A stretch of 64,000 nt of DNA, from assembly GCA_964386915.1 (NCBI GenBank), contig CAYLUQ010000005.1, positions 58,202 to 122,201 on the forward strand, given 5' to 3'. Origin of the DNA: JADHMP01 sp964386915 (lineage in GTDB: Bacteria > Bacteroidota > Bacteroidia > Flavobacteriales > Flavobacteriaceae). Made by a program: the position numbers and the translations under genes. Position 1 is the stretch's first letter. Each line of letters begins with the position of its first letter. Shown here one piece after another: positions 32,994-42,486 of this stretch. Under the pieces are notes generated by a model. It made no database searches. It was not told the origin of the DNA and was given only the letters and a program-made list of their open reading frames with translations.

Positions 32994-35350
32994 GCGTCAT
33001 GAAACAAACTGTTCATTCTTTTTTTGTGGTTGTAACCCTGCTTTGTTTGGGATTAAATTTAAATGCACAAAGTAAAAAAAAGGAAGATGCCCGAAAACCA
33101 CTCGATAGTCTCATTCAAGACATGGAGAAAAAAGAGGGCCTGTTTACGCTCTATCGAAAGGAAAACAAGGTCTATTTAGAATTGCATGACAGTTTGTTAC
33201 ATAAAGATTTTTTGATGGTGACTCGCTATACCCAACTACCCGATTTTTTTGGTGCCTATATCAATGCGGGGTCCAAAACCAGTGAGCAACTGATTCGATT
33301 TGAAAAAAAAAACAATCTTATTCTACTCACACAACTATCTACGGTTAATGTTGCTGATGAAGAAGATCCCATTCACTTAAGTGTTCAAGTCAATAACTTC
33401 CCCCCTATTTTGGCAGCTTTTAAAATTGAAAATAGCGAAGCTGATCGCTATTTGGTTGGAGTAGGTTCCTTTTTTAATGCCAATTCACCTGGCTTTAATT
33501 TACTTCCAGAAAGTGCTAAAAAGAACAATGATATAGGGGGCATTGATAGTACAAGAAGTTTTATAGATTCGGTGAATGCCTATCCTAAAAATGTTGAAAT
33601 TAAGCATACACTCACCTTTAGTAGTAGTAAAGCCAGTAGACAAAATCCCACAAAAACGGTGAGTATGCAGGTGAATCATTCCATCATTGCTCTGCCCGAG
33701 CAACCCATGCGTCTTCGCTATGCTGATCCACGTGTGGGCTGGTTTAGTCTTACCAAATACAACTACAGTTCTCCAGCCCTAAAATCGGATGAATTCAAAC
33801 TTATTAGACGGTGGCGTTTGGAGCCCTCTGACAGCCTTGCCTATGCACGTGGTGAATTGGTTGCTCCTAAAAAACCCATTGTTTACTATTTAGATCCCGC
33901 AACGCCTCTCAAATGGAGGCCCTTTTTCAAAAAAGGTATTGAAGATTGGAATGTGGCCTTTGAAAAAGCAGGATTTAAAAATGCCATCATAGCAAAAGAC
34001 CCCCCGACTAAAGAGGAAGATCCTGATTTTAATCCGGAAGACATTCGCTATTCTACGGTACGCTATGTAGCTTCCACAACCCGAAACGCTGTTGGTCCAA
34101 GTGTATCAGACCCACGCACAGGAGAAATTTTAGAAAGTGACATTATTTGGTATCACAACCACTTGCGTTCCTATCGCAATCGCTATTTATTAGAAACCGG
34201 TGCTGCTAACCCAAAAGCGCGAACTTTAGAAACACCCGATGACGAAATTGGCGAAATGATGCGTCAAGTTATTGCCCATGAGGTGGGACACGCCTTAGGG
34301 CTACCGCACAATATGAAAGCGAGTTCCGCTTACCCGGTGGATTCGTTGCGCTCCGGAAGTTTTACGCAAAAAAATGGAATTGCCACTACATTAATGGACT
34401 ATGCCCGCTATAATTATGTGGCTCAACCCGGTGACGAAAATGTTCGCTTTGTGAGACAATTAGGCCCTTATGATCTTTATGCCATTGAGTGGGGCTACCG
34501 CTATTTTCCTAACGCATCAGAAGAAACCGTTCAACAGCAATTAAAAGCCTTTGTAGATACACACAGCCTCAACCCGATTTACCAATTTGGGTCGGGAAGT
34601 AACGATCCCAAAGCCCAAACAGAAAATATTGGAGACGACCCCGTAAAAGCCAGTGACTATGGTCTCCGAAATTTAAAAATAGTGGCCCAAAATTTAGAGC
34701 GGTGGACTACCCCAAAGGGAGAATCTTATGAAGATCTTAAAGAACTATATCTCGAAATGCTGAGTGTGTATAGAAGATATGTATATCATGTGTTGTCTAT
34801 TGTGGGAGGCGTAGAAGAAACCCTTATGCTGAAAGGACAAGAAGCAACTCCCTATCAAAACGTTTCCGAAAAAACACAACAAAACGCTTTACAATTTTTG
34901 GATCAAGTGCTCTGGATTTCTCCAAACTGGCTCCTATCCAAAGAAATACTCTCCAAATTCAAACCCAATGATTGGTTGTTACGTATGCAAAACATGCAAA
35001 AGGCAGCGCTCTATCGCCTTCTAGGATCAAAAAAATTAAATGAAATGTTGGCTGCCCAACAAACGTTGCCTGTACAAGGACTTAGCGTAGCACAGCTTCT
35101 CATAACCCTAGAAAACACGATTATATTCAACAAACAACAACCCGATGTTTTGGAGCGAACACTTCAAAAAAATCTGCTCAATCGATATATGGTTTTAATG
35201 GAAGATGCCGATTTGAATCCTGAAATTAAAGGGCTTATTGCTGCCGAACTATTGCGCTTAGAAAAATTCTTTAAGAAAAAGAAAAACACAGGAGATTCAG
35301 CACTAAAAAAACACTATCAATATTGCTTTACGAGCTTATCTAATAGGTAG
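32990..35350 (+). CDS. Exported zinc metalloprotease (DUF5117/DUF4953 type)
   Basis: 786 residues. Signal peptide to about residue 27 (LGLNLNAQ); starts at 32990 or 32999 are both possible. An N-terminal DUF5118/DUF5117 region covers about 35-280 and the peptidase domain follows. The zinc site HEVGHALGLPH (His430, Glu431, His434, His440) is of the metzincin HExxHxxGxxH type. DIRYSTVRYVAS and the SDPRTGEILESDI motif upstream are typical. It acts in the periplasm or outside; natural substrates are unknown. Start overlaps the MscS gene (ATGA). Confidence 0.9.
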   Translation: MSVMKQTVHSFFVVVTLLCLGLNLNAQSKKKEDARKPLDSLIQDMEKKEGLFTLYRKENKVYLELHDSLLHKDFLMVTRYTQLPDFFGAYINAGSKTSEQLIRFEKKNNLILLTQLSTVNVADEEDPIHLSVQVNNFPPILAAFKIENSEADRYLVGVGSFFNANSPGFNLLPESAKKNNDIGGIDSTRSFIDSVNAYPKNVEIKHTLTFSSSKASRQNPTKTVSMQVNHSIIALPEQPMRLRYADPRVGWFSLTKYNYSSPALKSDEFKLIRRWRLEPSDSLAYARGELVAPKKPIVYYLDPATPLKWRPFFKKGIEDWNVAFEKAGFKNAIIAKDPPTKEEDPDFNPEDIRYSTVRYVASTTRNAVGPSVSDPRTGEILESDIIWYHNHLRSYRNRYLLETGAANPKARTLETPDDEIGEMMRQVIAHEVGHALGLPHNMKASSAYPVDSLRSGSFTQKNGIATTLMDYARYNYVAQPGDENVRFVRQLGPYDLYAIEWGYRYFPNASEETVQQQLKAFVDTHSLNPIYQFGSGSNDPKAQTENIGDDPVKASDYGLRNLKIVAQNLERWTTPKGESYEDLKELYLEMLSVYRRYVYHVLSIVGGVEETLMLKGQEATPYQNVSEKTQQNALQFLDQVLWISPNWLLSKEILSKFKPNDWLLRMQNMQKAALYRLLGSKKLNEMLAAQQTLPVQGLSVAQLLITLENTIIFNKQQPDVLERTLQKNLLNRYMVLMEDADLNPEIKGLIAAELLRLEKFFKKKKNTGDSALKKHYQYCFTSLSNR

Positions 35351-35386
35351 TTATAGGCCTTTGAAACACCCGTTTTCTTAAAAAAG

Positions 35387-35408
35387 TTTTATATTGCCCT
35401 ATATAAAA
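35387..35408. repeat. AT-only inverted repeat upstream of bactofilin gene
   Basis: TTTTATAT (35387-35394) and ATATAAAA (35401-35408) are a perfect 8-bp inverted repeat around TGCCCT, 9 bp before the bactofilin ATG. It could be a protein-binding site or a promoter-proximal hairpin. AT-only repeats arise easily by chance in this genome. Confidence 0.35.
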
Positions 35409-35417
35409 CCCAAAACC

Positions 35418-36005
35418 ATGAAAACGAACCCCTCAAGAGAATCAAACTCACCTATTCTAATTCCCTCTGACAGCTATTTAGAAGGCTACTTGAAGTCCCT
35501 TAAATCAATTCGTATTGAATGTAATTTTAATGGCACTATTTTAACCAAACAAAAGGTAATTATAGACAAAACCTCCTATGTTACGGGAGACATCATTTGT
35601 GAAGATCTCATTTTATCAGGTCGCATAAAAGGCAATGTTTTTTGTACGGGCAGAGTTGAAATGAACAAGGAATCAATTATTGAAGGAAAGGTCTATACTT
35701 CTACCTTTACAAATATGTCAGAAACCGATTCTGATTTTGTTATCCAAATTCCCAAAAAGTCGGTATTAATGAAAATTAGAGTGTTTTTGAATGATGTTAA
35801 TACCGAGTTAGGACTTTCTAAGGATGAATTGCTCACCACGATTAGAGAAAGCTTTTATACCAACGTATTTGCAAGAAGAACAAATCCTGATGAATTAATC
35901 AAATATGAATTTACGGAGCAGTTAAAAGTATTGAAAAGAAAAATTTCGCCTCCAAAGGTGGAGGATACAAAAGAACTGCCTAAAAATTATTCTTCAAACA
36001 ATTGA
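35418..36005 (+). CDS. Bactofilin-family (polymer-forming cytoskeletal) protein
   Basis: 195 residues from the ATG at 35418; a TTG at 35394 would add eight residues. The central part (about 28-105) shows the short right-handed beta-helix repeats of bactofilins, with regular V/I-x-G patterns (FNGTILTKQKVIIDKTSYVT, GDIICEDLILSGRIKGNV, ESIIEGKVYT). Bactofilins polymerise without nucleotide into filaments that place cell-wall enzymes or shape curvature. The charged tail after about residue 115 has no clear match. The last 19 bp overlap the end of the convergent arginase-family gene. Confidence 0.82.
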   Translation: MKTNPSRESNSPILIPSDSYLEGYLKSLKSIRIECNFNGTILTKQKVIIDKTSYVTGDIICEDLILSGRIKGNVFCTGRVEMNKESIIEGKVYTSTFTNMSETDSDFVIQIPKKSVLMKIRVFLNDVNTELGLSKDELLTTIRESFYTNVFARRTNPDELIKYEFTEQLKVLKRKISPPKVEDTKELPKNYSSNN

Positions 36006-36928
36006 ACAAGAACCTCAAAAGCAGCCTCTGCCATACTGTTTCCTTTTTGATCTAAGAGCGGATTGATTTCGGCAACTTCAAGCGCTATCACTCTTTTGTC
36101 TGCCAGTAGGGATTGGAGCAGGGTTAGTATTTCTCTTTTAGTGAATCCGGCTGAAACTGGTGTTCCGGTACCAACAGAAACAGTATCAGCGTCAAAAACA
36201 TCTACATCAAAAGAAACATAGAGTTTATCACAGGCTGCTAAATAGGCCAAGGCCTCTTGGGCAGATTGGGCAACTCCAACAGCACGACAATATTCTACCT
36301 CAAAAAAACGAAGCGACAATTGGTCTAATAAAGTGGCTTCTTGAGCCTCATAGTCTCTAATACCAAAATAAACCAACTGCTGTGGTTGCAAAAAAGGCTT
36401 TGTTGTGCCCAACTGTTTCAGGCCCTCCCAATGCTGATGGGTTTCTTTTTCAAAGGCATTGATTGCCAGGGTTTCGTGGTTCATCCCTAGGGCTGCCCCC
36501 AGTGGCATGCCGTGTACATTTCCAGAAGGAGTGCTCAGCGGAGCATGCAAATCGGTGTGGGCATCAATCCAAATGACACCCAACATGTCTTGTGGAAAAG
36601 CCTGCTGCAATCCTGCCATGCTCCCCAATGCAGAAGAATGATCTCCCGATAAAATCAGCGGAAAAAAACCCTCTTTCAAGACCACTTTAGTGGCCTCCCG
36701 CACTCTCAAACATTGCTCTAGTACGGCCCCAATACGTTTGGCAAAAGGGTGGTTCACTTTGTTGTATATGGTTTCGTTATGGGTTTTAAGATCGAGATAG
36801 GGATGGCGATTGAAAAAGTCGTTATGCGCATTGATGGCTGCAATTTCTAGCGCATCTATGCCCATATCTGAGCCTCTTGTACCTGCTCCTATATCAGATC
36901 GATTTTTGATTATTTTTAGGGGTCGCAT
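35987..36928 (-). CDS. Arginase/agmatinase-family hydrolase, probable arginase
   Basis: 313 residues from the ATG at 36928 (an ATG at 36955 would add nine residues that do not fit the fold). The manganese ligands are visible: SGDHSS (His about 104), WIDAHTDLH (Asp, His, Asp), and SFDVDVFDAD near 225. The start IIKNRSDIGAGTRGSDMG resembles arginases (RocF type), so L-arginine to ornithine plus urea is most likely; formimidoylglutamase or another ureohydrolase cannot be excluded. Single gene, divergent from TerB. Confidence 0.88.
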   Translation of the reverse strand: MRPLKIIKNRSDIGAGTRGSDMGIDALEIAAINAHNDFFNRHPYLDLKTHNETIYNKVNHPFAKRIGAVLEQCLRVREATKVVLKEGFFPLILSGDHSSALGSMAGLQQAFPQDMLGVIWIDAHTDLHAPLSTPSGNVHGMPLGAALGMNHETLAINAFEKETHQHWEGLKQLGTTKPFLQPQQLVYFGIRDYEAQEATLLDQLSLRFFEVEYCRAVGVAQSAQEALAYLAACDKLYVSFDVDVFDADTVSVGTGTPVSAGFTKREILTLLQSLLADKRVIALEVAEINPLLDQKGNSMAEAAFEVLVQLFEE

Positions 36929-37005
36929 ATCTTGGCGATAGAAAATTATACACAATAATAATTTAAATACACTTTGGTTTTTCTAATTTTACAAAAAACA
37001 TTTTT

Positions 37006-37425
37006 ATGTCCTTTTCAGACTTATACACCTCCGGATTTCGCAATAGAAATAGAGATCATTTTGCGGCTATTGTTCGTGTTGCACTTGCAGACGGGGTCAT
37101 TTCAGACGAAGAAATGGCGTTCATTAATCGAACCGCTATCAATTTAGAAATTGAAGAAGCTGAATGCCAGCATATTATTGAGAACGCTAAAGAATATCCC
37201 ATCAACCCTCCTGCGGATCAAAAATCTAGAATTGAGCGTTTATATGATCTAACCCGTATGGTCTATGCCGATAATATTGCTGATGTTGAAGAAAAAAACC
37301 TCCTCAAACGCATTGTAATTGGTTTGGGATTTGCCACACAAGAAGCCGATTTGGTCGTTGAAAAAGCACTTGCCCTAATTGACGAGGGAGCAGATGACGA
37401 AGATTTTGTTAAGGCCTTCCGCTAG
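37006..37425 (+). CDS. TerB-like (tellurite resistance-type) protein
   Basis: 139 residues, all-helical. It carries the TerB pattern: ALADGVISDEEMAFINRTA (about 27-45) and a second half with VYADNIADVEEKNLLKRIVI (about 86-105), each an acidic loop able to bind a divalent metal. Single-domain TerB proteins are common outside ter operons and no other ter gene is nearby, so tellurite resistance should not be assumed. The 3' end overlaps the convergent small membrane gene by 17 bp. Confidence 0.83.
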   Translation: MSFSDLYTSGFRNRNRDHFAAIVRVALADGVISDEEMAFINRTAINLEIEEAECQHIIENAKEYPINPPADQKSRIERLYDLTRMVYADNIADVEEKNLLKRIVIGLGFATQEADLVVEKALALIDEGADDEDFVKAFR

Positions 37426-37636
37426 GAGAAGATTGTAGTTCTCTTTTTATTTTTAGTATGGTGGCCTCTGCCACTAAACAAATGCCCGTATTGGTCACTA
37501 CCAGTGCTAGTGTGCCAATACTAATCCACAGTGAATCTTGCGCCATTTTAAATTGAATAGCCTCTCCGAGTAGGGATAAACCAAAACCAACTAATAAAAG
37601 TCCCCCAATGGAGAACAATAACCACTTTTGTTTCAT
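37409..37636 (-). CDS. Small two-helix membrane protein, unknown
   Basis: 75 residues. Two hydrophobic segments (about 5-25 and 36-60) are followed by a short basic tail. ATG start, and a distance of 23 bp from the DUF6174 gene end on the same strand... its position downstream... it is the last gene of the leftward run 41243-37409. I do not recognise a family; the length, start codon and membrane pattern argue for a real gene. Confidence 0.6.
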   Translation of the reverse strand: MKQKWLLFSIGGLLLVGFGLSLLGEAIQFKMAQDSLWISIGTLALVVTNTGICLVAEATILKIKRELQSSPSGRP

Positions 37637-37659
37637 GTTTTTGATTTAAAAATAAAAAA

Positions 37660-38106
37660 CTATTCGGGTTTGAAGTCAGAAACACTGTAGCCAATTTCTT
37701 CATCGGCAATCATTTGGCTCACGTCATAATAGATAGTAGAGGGAAAACCATAGGTAGGATCAAAAGTGAGTTCTTCTACAACCGGATTTTGTTCACGCAT
37801 TTCTTCAATATGAATAAAAAGTTCATCTATGGTTTTATAGCTGCCAAACAACATAAACGATTCGTTATAGGGTGTTTCATTTACACTCACAATTTTATTG
37901 TTAGACACCACCACTTTGGCTGGACGGTTTAAATCTACAATACAAAAACAAGTCACCTGAAACGTCATTTCATAGGAATCGATTTTTTTACTCTCCCAAA
38001 GGGCTTTGGCTTTAGCAACTTCATCTTTGGGGGTTTCATCTTCCTTTTTGGTACAATGGACTAAAAAAAGGCAGGTCATTAAAAGAATAACGATTGGGGT
38101 TTTCAT
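37660..38106 (-). CDS. DUF6174 domain lipoprotein
   Basis: 148 residues. The lipoprotein signal ends LFLVHC (Cys19) and an acidic linker follows. The core is DUF6174-like: ALWESKKIDSYEMTFQVTCFC, then the VVSNNKIVSV strand, the helix YKTIDELFIHIEEM and the closing FDPTYGFPSTIYYD. The family has a small alpha/beta fold and no known activity; the two Cys of TCFC may form a disulfide. It is 5 bp downstream of the cytochrome assembly gene and may be cotranscribed. Confidence 0.85.
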   Translation of the reverse strand: MKTPIVILLMTCLFLVHCTKKEDETPKDEVAKAKALWESKKIDSYEMTFQVTCFCIVDLNRPAKVVVSNNKIVSVNETPYNESFMLFGSYKTIDELFIHIEEMREQNPVVEELTFDPTYGFPSTIYYDVSQMIADEEIGYSVSDFKPE

Positions 38107-38111
38107 AGGGT

Positions 38112-41100
38112 TTATTTATAAATTTTATTGTATTTGAAATAGGAAACAGTGCCTAAAAGAGCTACAAAAATAATGGAGTAATAAACAAAATTAGGGGTAA
38201 TAATTTTATCTCCGCTGGCGTAGGAGTGCAAGCCTACCAGATAAAAATTAACCCCAAAATAGGTCATGAGAATACTGGCAAAGGCAACAACACTCATTAA
38301 ATTAAAAATCCAAGGACCTCTTAGACCGGGAATCAAACGCATATGAATAACAAAGGCATAGACCATGATACTAATCAGTGCCCAAGTCTCTTTGGGGTCC
38401 CAGCCCCAATAGCGTCCCCAACTTTCATTGGCCCACATACCGCCTAAGAAATTACCAATGGTCAACATAATTAAACCTACCGTTAAGGCGAGTTCATTAA
38501 CAATGGTGAGTTCTTTGATATGGAGTTTAATTTTCTCCATGGTTTGGGCTTTAGCAAAAAGCATCAATAATAATGCCACCACACCAATAATCATTCCTAA
38601 AGCAAAGGGGCCATAGCTACCCACAATCACAGCAACGTGAATCATGAGCCAATAGCTATCCAAAACGGGTTGAAGGTTGGCAATTTGGGGGTCCATCCAA
38701 TTCCAATGGGCAATCATCAAAATCATAGCAGACACAAAGGCTGTGGAAGCTAACGTAAGTTGTGATTTTTGACCGAAAACCAAACCGAAAAAAAGTGTAG
38801 CCCAGGCCACATAGATCATAGATTCATAAGCATCACTCCAAGGAGCATGGCCAGAAACATACCAACGGGCTATAAGCCCAGCTGTATGCAAGAGAAATAA
38901 GAGTATTAAAATGCCCTTAAAAAAAGTAGCGCTGAAGTGTAAAAATTTGTTGGTATAAAAGATTTGTAAGATCAGTACTACAAAAAACAGAACACCGGCA
39001 TAGAGATACCAGCTAAAGAGCTTTTTAAAAATATCGTATTTGTTGTATACAATTTCGGCCTTAATCTTTTCTTTTGAGGGGAGCACGGCACCTCCAAATT
39101 TTTCTTGAAATCCGTGTAAACTCTCCAATAAACTGGTGGCTTGCCCATAGTCTTGAGTTGTTTTGGCTCCCTGCATGGATTGAAAATAGAGGGGTAGTAT
39201 ATTGCGAACATAAAGAGAATCATTCCCTTTAAAATTAGCTTCTGCCAACTCGGGATAAGATACCCACTTATTTGTGGGGTCATTGGGAATCGGAAATATA
39301 CGTAGCACTTTTCCTTCCAATGCACTGTAGAGCAAATTGATACGACGGTCTAATTCAATAAAATCCTTTTCAAACTGATTGGGCACTGCTGATCGGTAGG
39401 CCGTTTCTAATTGTTCCACTAGTTTATAATTCCCTTCTCGATCAAAAAAATCAATTAAAGCTCCATATTTTGCTTCATTAGGGAGTCCTGCCACTTTTCT
39501 AATACTGTCATTGCCTCGCTTTAAATAGATGATGGGAATGGTATACCAAAGCGCCGGATTATTAGTGATGGAAAGTAATACTTGATCGGCATTTAATTCT
39601 TTATAGGTATCCTTTTTACTCACCTTACGCAACAATTCCGAAGCAAACGTATTGGCGGGTTTCATGCGTCCTCCAGCATCTTGAATAACCAAACTTCCAA
39701 AAAGAGCGGCCTGTTCTTTAGGAAAGGCCTCTGCTAAGATCATGGAATCAACAGAAACTGGGTTGGACATTGGGTTGTGGTTGTGTGTTTGCCCCTTTAG
39801 TGAAAGAGAACTTACTAACAATATGACTAAAGAAAGAGCAGCTTTTTTCAATTTAATTTTTTCCAATGCCTCAGAAAGGGCCTTGAAACGGGTTTTTCCA
39901 ACAAAGAAAATTCCAATCATACTTAGATAAAGTAAAAAATAGCCGGTATAGGTTATCCAAGTGCCCCACCAATCGTGATTCACAGATAGAATGGTTCCCT
40001 TTTCATCAGGATCGAAGGAAGATTGAAAAAAGCGATAGCCTTTGTGATCTAAAACATGATTCATATAAATGTCATAGTCAAAAGAAGTTTCTTCTTCAAC
40101 AGTAATTCTACTCATAAAAGAAGCATAGCTCTTTTCGGTTCCAGGATATTTTTCAGCAATAAAGTCATTCAACCGAATGGCAAAAGGCAATTCCAAGGGC
40201 AAAGAACCATATTGCAAATGAAAATCGAGCCCGCCAACTTGGATCGTTTTGGGAGGATTGTTAAAGCCTTTTCCACCCAGAATGGAGATTTGTTCAACTT
40301 GGTTGTTAGATGCAATTTGAAGCTGCAAAACATTTTGTTGCGTTGGGGTATTTGGATCTGCTTTTACAAAATCAAAAACACCGCGCAAGGCCGGCTCGGG
40401 AATTACAAACTGAAAATTGGGTAGGGTATAGAGCGAGCGCAGTTGAAGGGGCACTTCTTCCTCAGCAGGCAGTTGGCCTTGAAATTGATCGGCCATACGC
40501 ATAAATTGCCCTTCAAAGGGAGAGCTAATATAGTATGTTCCGGCTTCAACTCTGAGGTTAATGGCTCCTTCTTGAGGTTTGTTGAAGGTGAATAGAATGT
40601 TGTGAATATTAGCAATATCTCCCTCCTTTAGAAAGTGTTCATGTCGAGAGCCGTCTCCAGCTTCTACAATTTTGAGGTAGCGCTCACCCTCTTCATCTAA
40701 CACCAAACCTTCGGTTACATTTTCCTCAAATTTAAGATAGCTTATACTAAAGTCTTGGCCATTAAAATCACCTTCCCACGTAAAATTATTGTTGACATGT
40801 TCAGACAATAAAAGTGGACCTTCTAACTTTTTTCGAGCAGGAGCTCCGTTGCGTTCTCCATCTACAAGAACTGTTAAATAGGTTTTTTCGGAAAGAAAAA
40901 TGTTTTCTGTGCTTCCTTCGCGTATGGGCATCATGCCCTCAAAGCCAAAGTAACGGGTAACAAAAGCTCCAAAAATGATTAAAATAAAAGAAAGGTGAAG
41001 TAAAAGTACTGCCCATTTTTCTTTACGTAATAGGCGATATTTAAAAATATTACCTATGAAGTTAATCATCATAAAAACTAAAAGAGCTTCAAACCACCAG

Positions 41101-41243
41101 GCATTATAGATCCATATTTTTGCAGTTTCTGTGCTATACCAACTTTCCACAAAAGTACCGATGCCCATTGCGGTGGGGAAAAGCACAAATAAAACTGCCG
41201 TTAAACGTGTTGAAAATAAAATGGATGCGATTTTATCTTTCAT
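38112..41243 (-). CDS. ccsBA: Fused cytochrome c biogenesis protein (ResB-CcsA)
   Basis: 1043 residues, a natural ResB/CcsB plus CcsA fusion. Residues 1-110 hold the first ResB helices and 115-415 a large periplasmic part. A further helix pair, a periplasmic stretch with signal-like LSLVILLVSSLSLKG and then eight CcsA helices (about 735-1040) follow. The tryptophan-rich heme motif WGRYWGWDPKETWA lies near 940, and the CcsA His residues are in LLLHTAGL, GHAPWSDAYE and GLHSYASGD. The protein exports heme and attaches it to apocytochromes (system II). It starts 68 bp from a small membrane gene; the two leftward genes after it are separate families. Confidence 0.93.
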   Translation of the reverse strand: MKDKIASILFSTRLTAVLFVLFPTAMGIGTFVESWYSTETAKIWIYNAWWFEALLVFMMINFIGNIFKYRLLRKEKWAVLLLHLSFILIIFGAFVTRYFGFEGMMPIREGSTENIFLSEKTYLTVLVDGERNGAPARKKLEGPLLLSEHVNNNFTWEGDFNGQDFSISYLKFEENVTEGLVLDEEGERYLKIVEAGDGSRHEHFLKEGDIANIHNILFTFNKPQEGAINLRVEAGTYYISSPFEGQFMRMADQFQGQLPAEEEVPLQLRSLYTLPNFQFVIPEPALRGVFDFVKADPNTPTQQNVLQLQIASNNQVEQISILGGKGFNNPPKTIQVGGLDFHLQYGSLPLELPFAIRLNDFIAEKYPGTEKSYASFMSRITVEEETSFDYDIYMNHVLDHKGYRFFQSSFDPDEKGTILSVNHDWWGTWITYTGYFLLYLSMIGIFFVGKTRFKALSEALEKIKLKKAALSLVILLVSSLSLKGQTHNHNPMSNPVSVDSMILAEAFPKEQAALFGSLVIQDAGGRMKPANTFASELLRKVSKKDTYKELNADQVLLSITNNPALWYTIPIIYLKRGNDSIRKVAGLPNEAKYGALIDFFDREGNYKLVEQLETAYRSAVPNQFEKDFIELDRRINLLYSALEGKVLRIFPIPNDPTNKWVSYPELAEANFKGNDSLYVRNILPLYFQSMQGAKTTQDYGQATSLLESLHGFQEKFGGAVLPSKEKIKAEIVYNKYDIFKKLFSWYLYAGVLFFVVLILQIFYTNKFLHFSATFFKGILILLFLLHTAGLIARWYVSGHAPWSDAYESMIYVAWATLFFGLVFGQKSQLTLASTAFVSAMILMIAHWNWMDPQIANLQPVLDSYWLMIHVAVIVGSYGPFALGMIIGVVALLLMLFAKAQTMEKIKLHIKELTIVNELALTVGLIMLTIGNFLGGMWANESWGRYWGWDPKETWALISIMVYAFVIHMRLIPGLRGPWIFNLMSVVAFASILMTYFGVNFYLVGLHSYASGDKIITPNFVYYSIIFVALLGTVSYFKYNKIYK

Positions 41244-41311
41244 TCAAACTCCTGCCTAGTTCTTAAAATGCACTTGCAAAGATAGGAGATGAAAGTCAAT
41301 TTAAGTCCTAG

Positions 41312-41596
41312 TTATAAGATTAATTGTAAAGCCACCAACCCAATTTCTATTAAGAGCGATACCATCAAAATATTGAAGGTTCTAACAGGTTTAATTTGAC
41401 CCAAAATGGCTGTGAGATAGCCCATGGCAAAAATCACACTAACAACCAATAACGTAAAATTTAAGGCGGTCATTCCCGCTAGGGTAATATAATAGGCAGC
41501 AAAGGCACCCACACAGGCAAGCAGAATGATGCACAGCGGCAGCAACAGCAGAAAATGTTGGAGATAAAAAGTTTGGAGTTTGTTGTAGGTATTCAT
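41312..41596 (-). CDS. Small hydrophobic membrane protein, unknown
   Basis: 94 residues with three hydrophobic stretches (about 14-36, 42-64, 70-92). ATG start at 41596. No family recognised. The location just upstream of ccsBA on the same strand, as seen for small membrane genes in flavobacteria, supports coding; a role in respiration is only suggested by this neighbour. Confidence 0.6.
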   Translation of the reverse strand: MNTYNKLQTFYLQHFLLLLPLCIILLACVGAFAAYYITLAGMTALNFTLLVVSVIFAMGYLTAILGQIKPVRTFNILMVSLLIEIGLVALQLIL

Positions 41597-41713
41597 GGAT
41601 TATTGATTTAGGTATTTCAAAGATACGATTTTAAGAATAATCTATTTCTCAAGGAGGAAAATATTACCGTATAAAAAATTCATTTTAATTCCCTGTTTAC
41701 CCCTAGGGTTTCC

Positions 41714-41721
41714 TATTTTTG
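41714..41721 (+). promoter_or_regulatory. Candidate -7 element for the DUF2520-KdsC-Maf operon
   Basis: TATTTTTG fits the Bacteroidota -7 consensus TAnnTTTG. It ends 6 bp before the ATG at 41728, so the transcript would be nearly leaderless. No matching -33 element is clear. Confidence 0.35.
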
Positions 41722-41727
41722 AACTCT

Positions 41728-42486
41728 ATGAAGGTTGCGGTCTTAGGTTCGGGTAATGTGGCAATTCAGTTACTATCTGTCTTTAAAAAACAACCCCAAA
41801 TTATCATATCACAGTGGTATTCTCGTTCACCGCTAACGCCACCCACAGAACTTAATGAAATTGAAATTATCCATCAATTAGAACAATTAGCCCCCGCTGA
41901 TGTCTATTTATTGGCACTAACTGACACTGCTCTTTCTTCCCTATCGAACTATTTTCAAAACAAGGAATTTGTGGTGCACATGGCTGGGGCGCACGGATTG
42001 GACATTCTTCAAAACAAGGGTCCAAAAGGAGTGTGGTATCCGGTTCAAAGTTTTACTCAAGAGCGATTGCTTACGCTAGAAGGTTTACCTTTTTCTATTG
42101 AGGGGTCTACAACAAATGCCACTCAACAATTGGAAAAGTTAACCAAGTTGGTGGGAGGCAAACCCATAAAGATGGATACTAAACAGCGTTTAGCCCTGCA
42201 TCTAGCAGCAGTGCTTTGCAACAATTTTACGAATCACCTCTACACCCAAACAGCTGCCCTTTGTGAATCCTATAAAATTGATTTTGAATTACTACTCCCC
42301 CTTATTGAAGAGACTACTGCCCGTCTGCATGCAGGAAGACCTGCTGACTTTCAAACCGGTCCAGCCCGAAGAGGGGATCAACTGACCCTAAACAAACACC
42401 TACCCCTAATGCCCCCACAGCTAAAAAAACTCTATTTACATTTAACCAAAACCATTGAAGAATACTATGGAAAACAAAAACTATAA
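41728..42486 (+). CDS. Rossmann-like/DUF2520 protein
   Basis: 252 residues from the ATG at 41728 (TTG at 41719 is the alternative). The N-terminal Rossmann domain starts MKVAVLGSGNVAIQL and continues through DVYLLALTDTALSSL and HMAGAHGLDIL. The C-terminal helical DUF2520 domain has HLAAVLCNNFTNHLYT and the ETTARLHAGRPADFQTGPARRGD motif. The architecture resembles NADP-dependent pyrroline-carboxylate or ketopantoate reductases; the substrate is unknown. The neighbours in the operon are a KdsC-like phosphatase (20-bp overlap) and Maf, a common order in flavobacteria. Confidence 0.88.
   Translation: MKVAVLGSGNVAIQLLSVFKKQPQIIISQWYSRSPLTPPTELNEIEIIHQLEQLAPADVYLLALTDTALSSLSNYFQNKEFVVHMAGAHGLDILQNKGPKGVWYPVQSFTQERLLTLEGLPFSIEGSTTNATQQLEKLTKLVGGKPIKMDTKQRLALHLAAVLCNNFTNHLYTQTAALCESYKIDFELLLPLIEETTARLHAGRPADFQTGPARRGDQLTLNKHLPLMPPQLKKLYLHLTKTIEEYYGKQKL

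Noticed and set aside
35387..35408. Terminator or riboswitch upstream of the bactofilin gene
   Set aside because: The stem is AT-only, without a T-run or conserved core; kept only as a repeat.
37006..37425. TerB as part of a tellurite or stress-resistance island
   Set aside because: No other ter gene is present. Single TerB domains are widespread.
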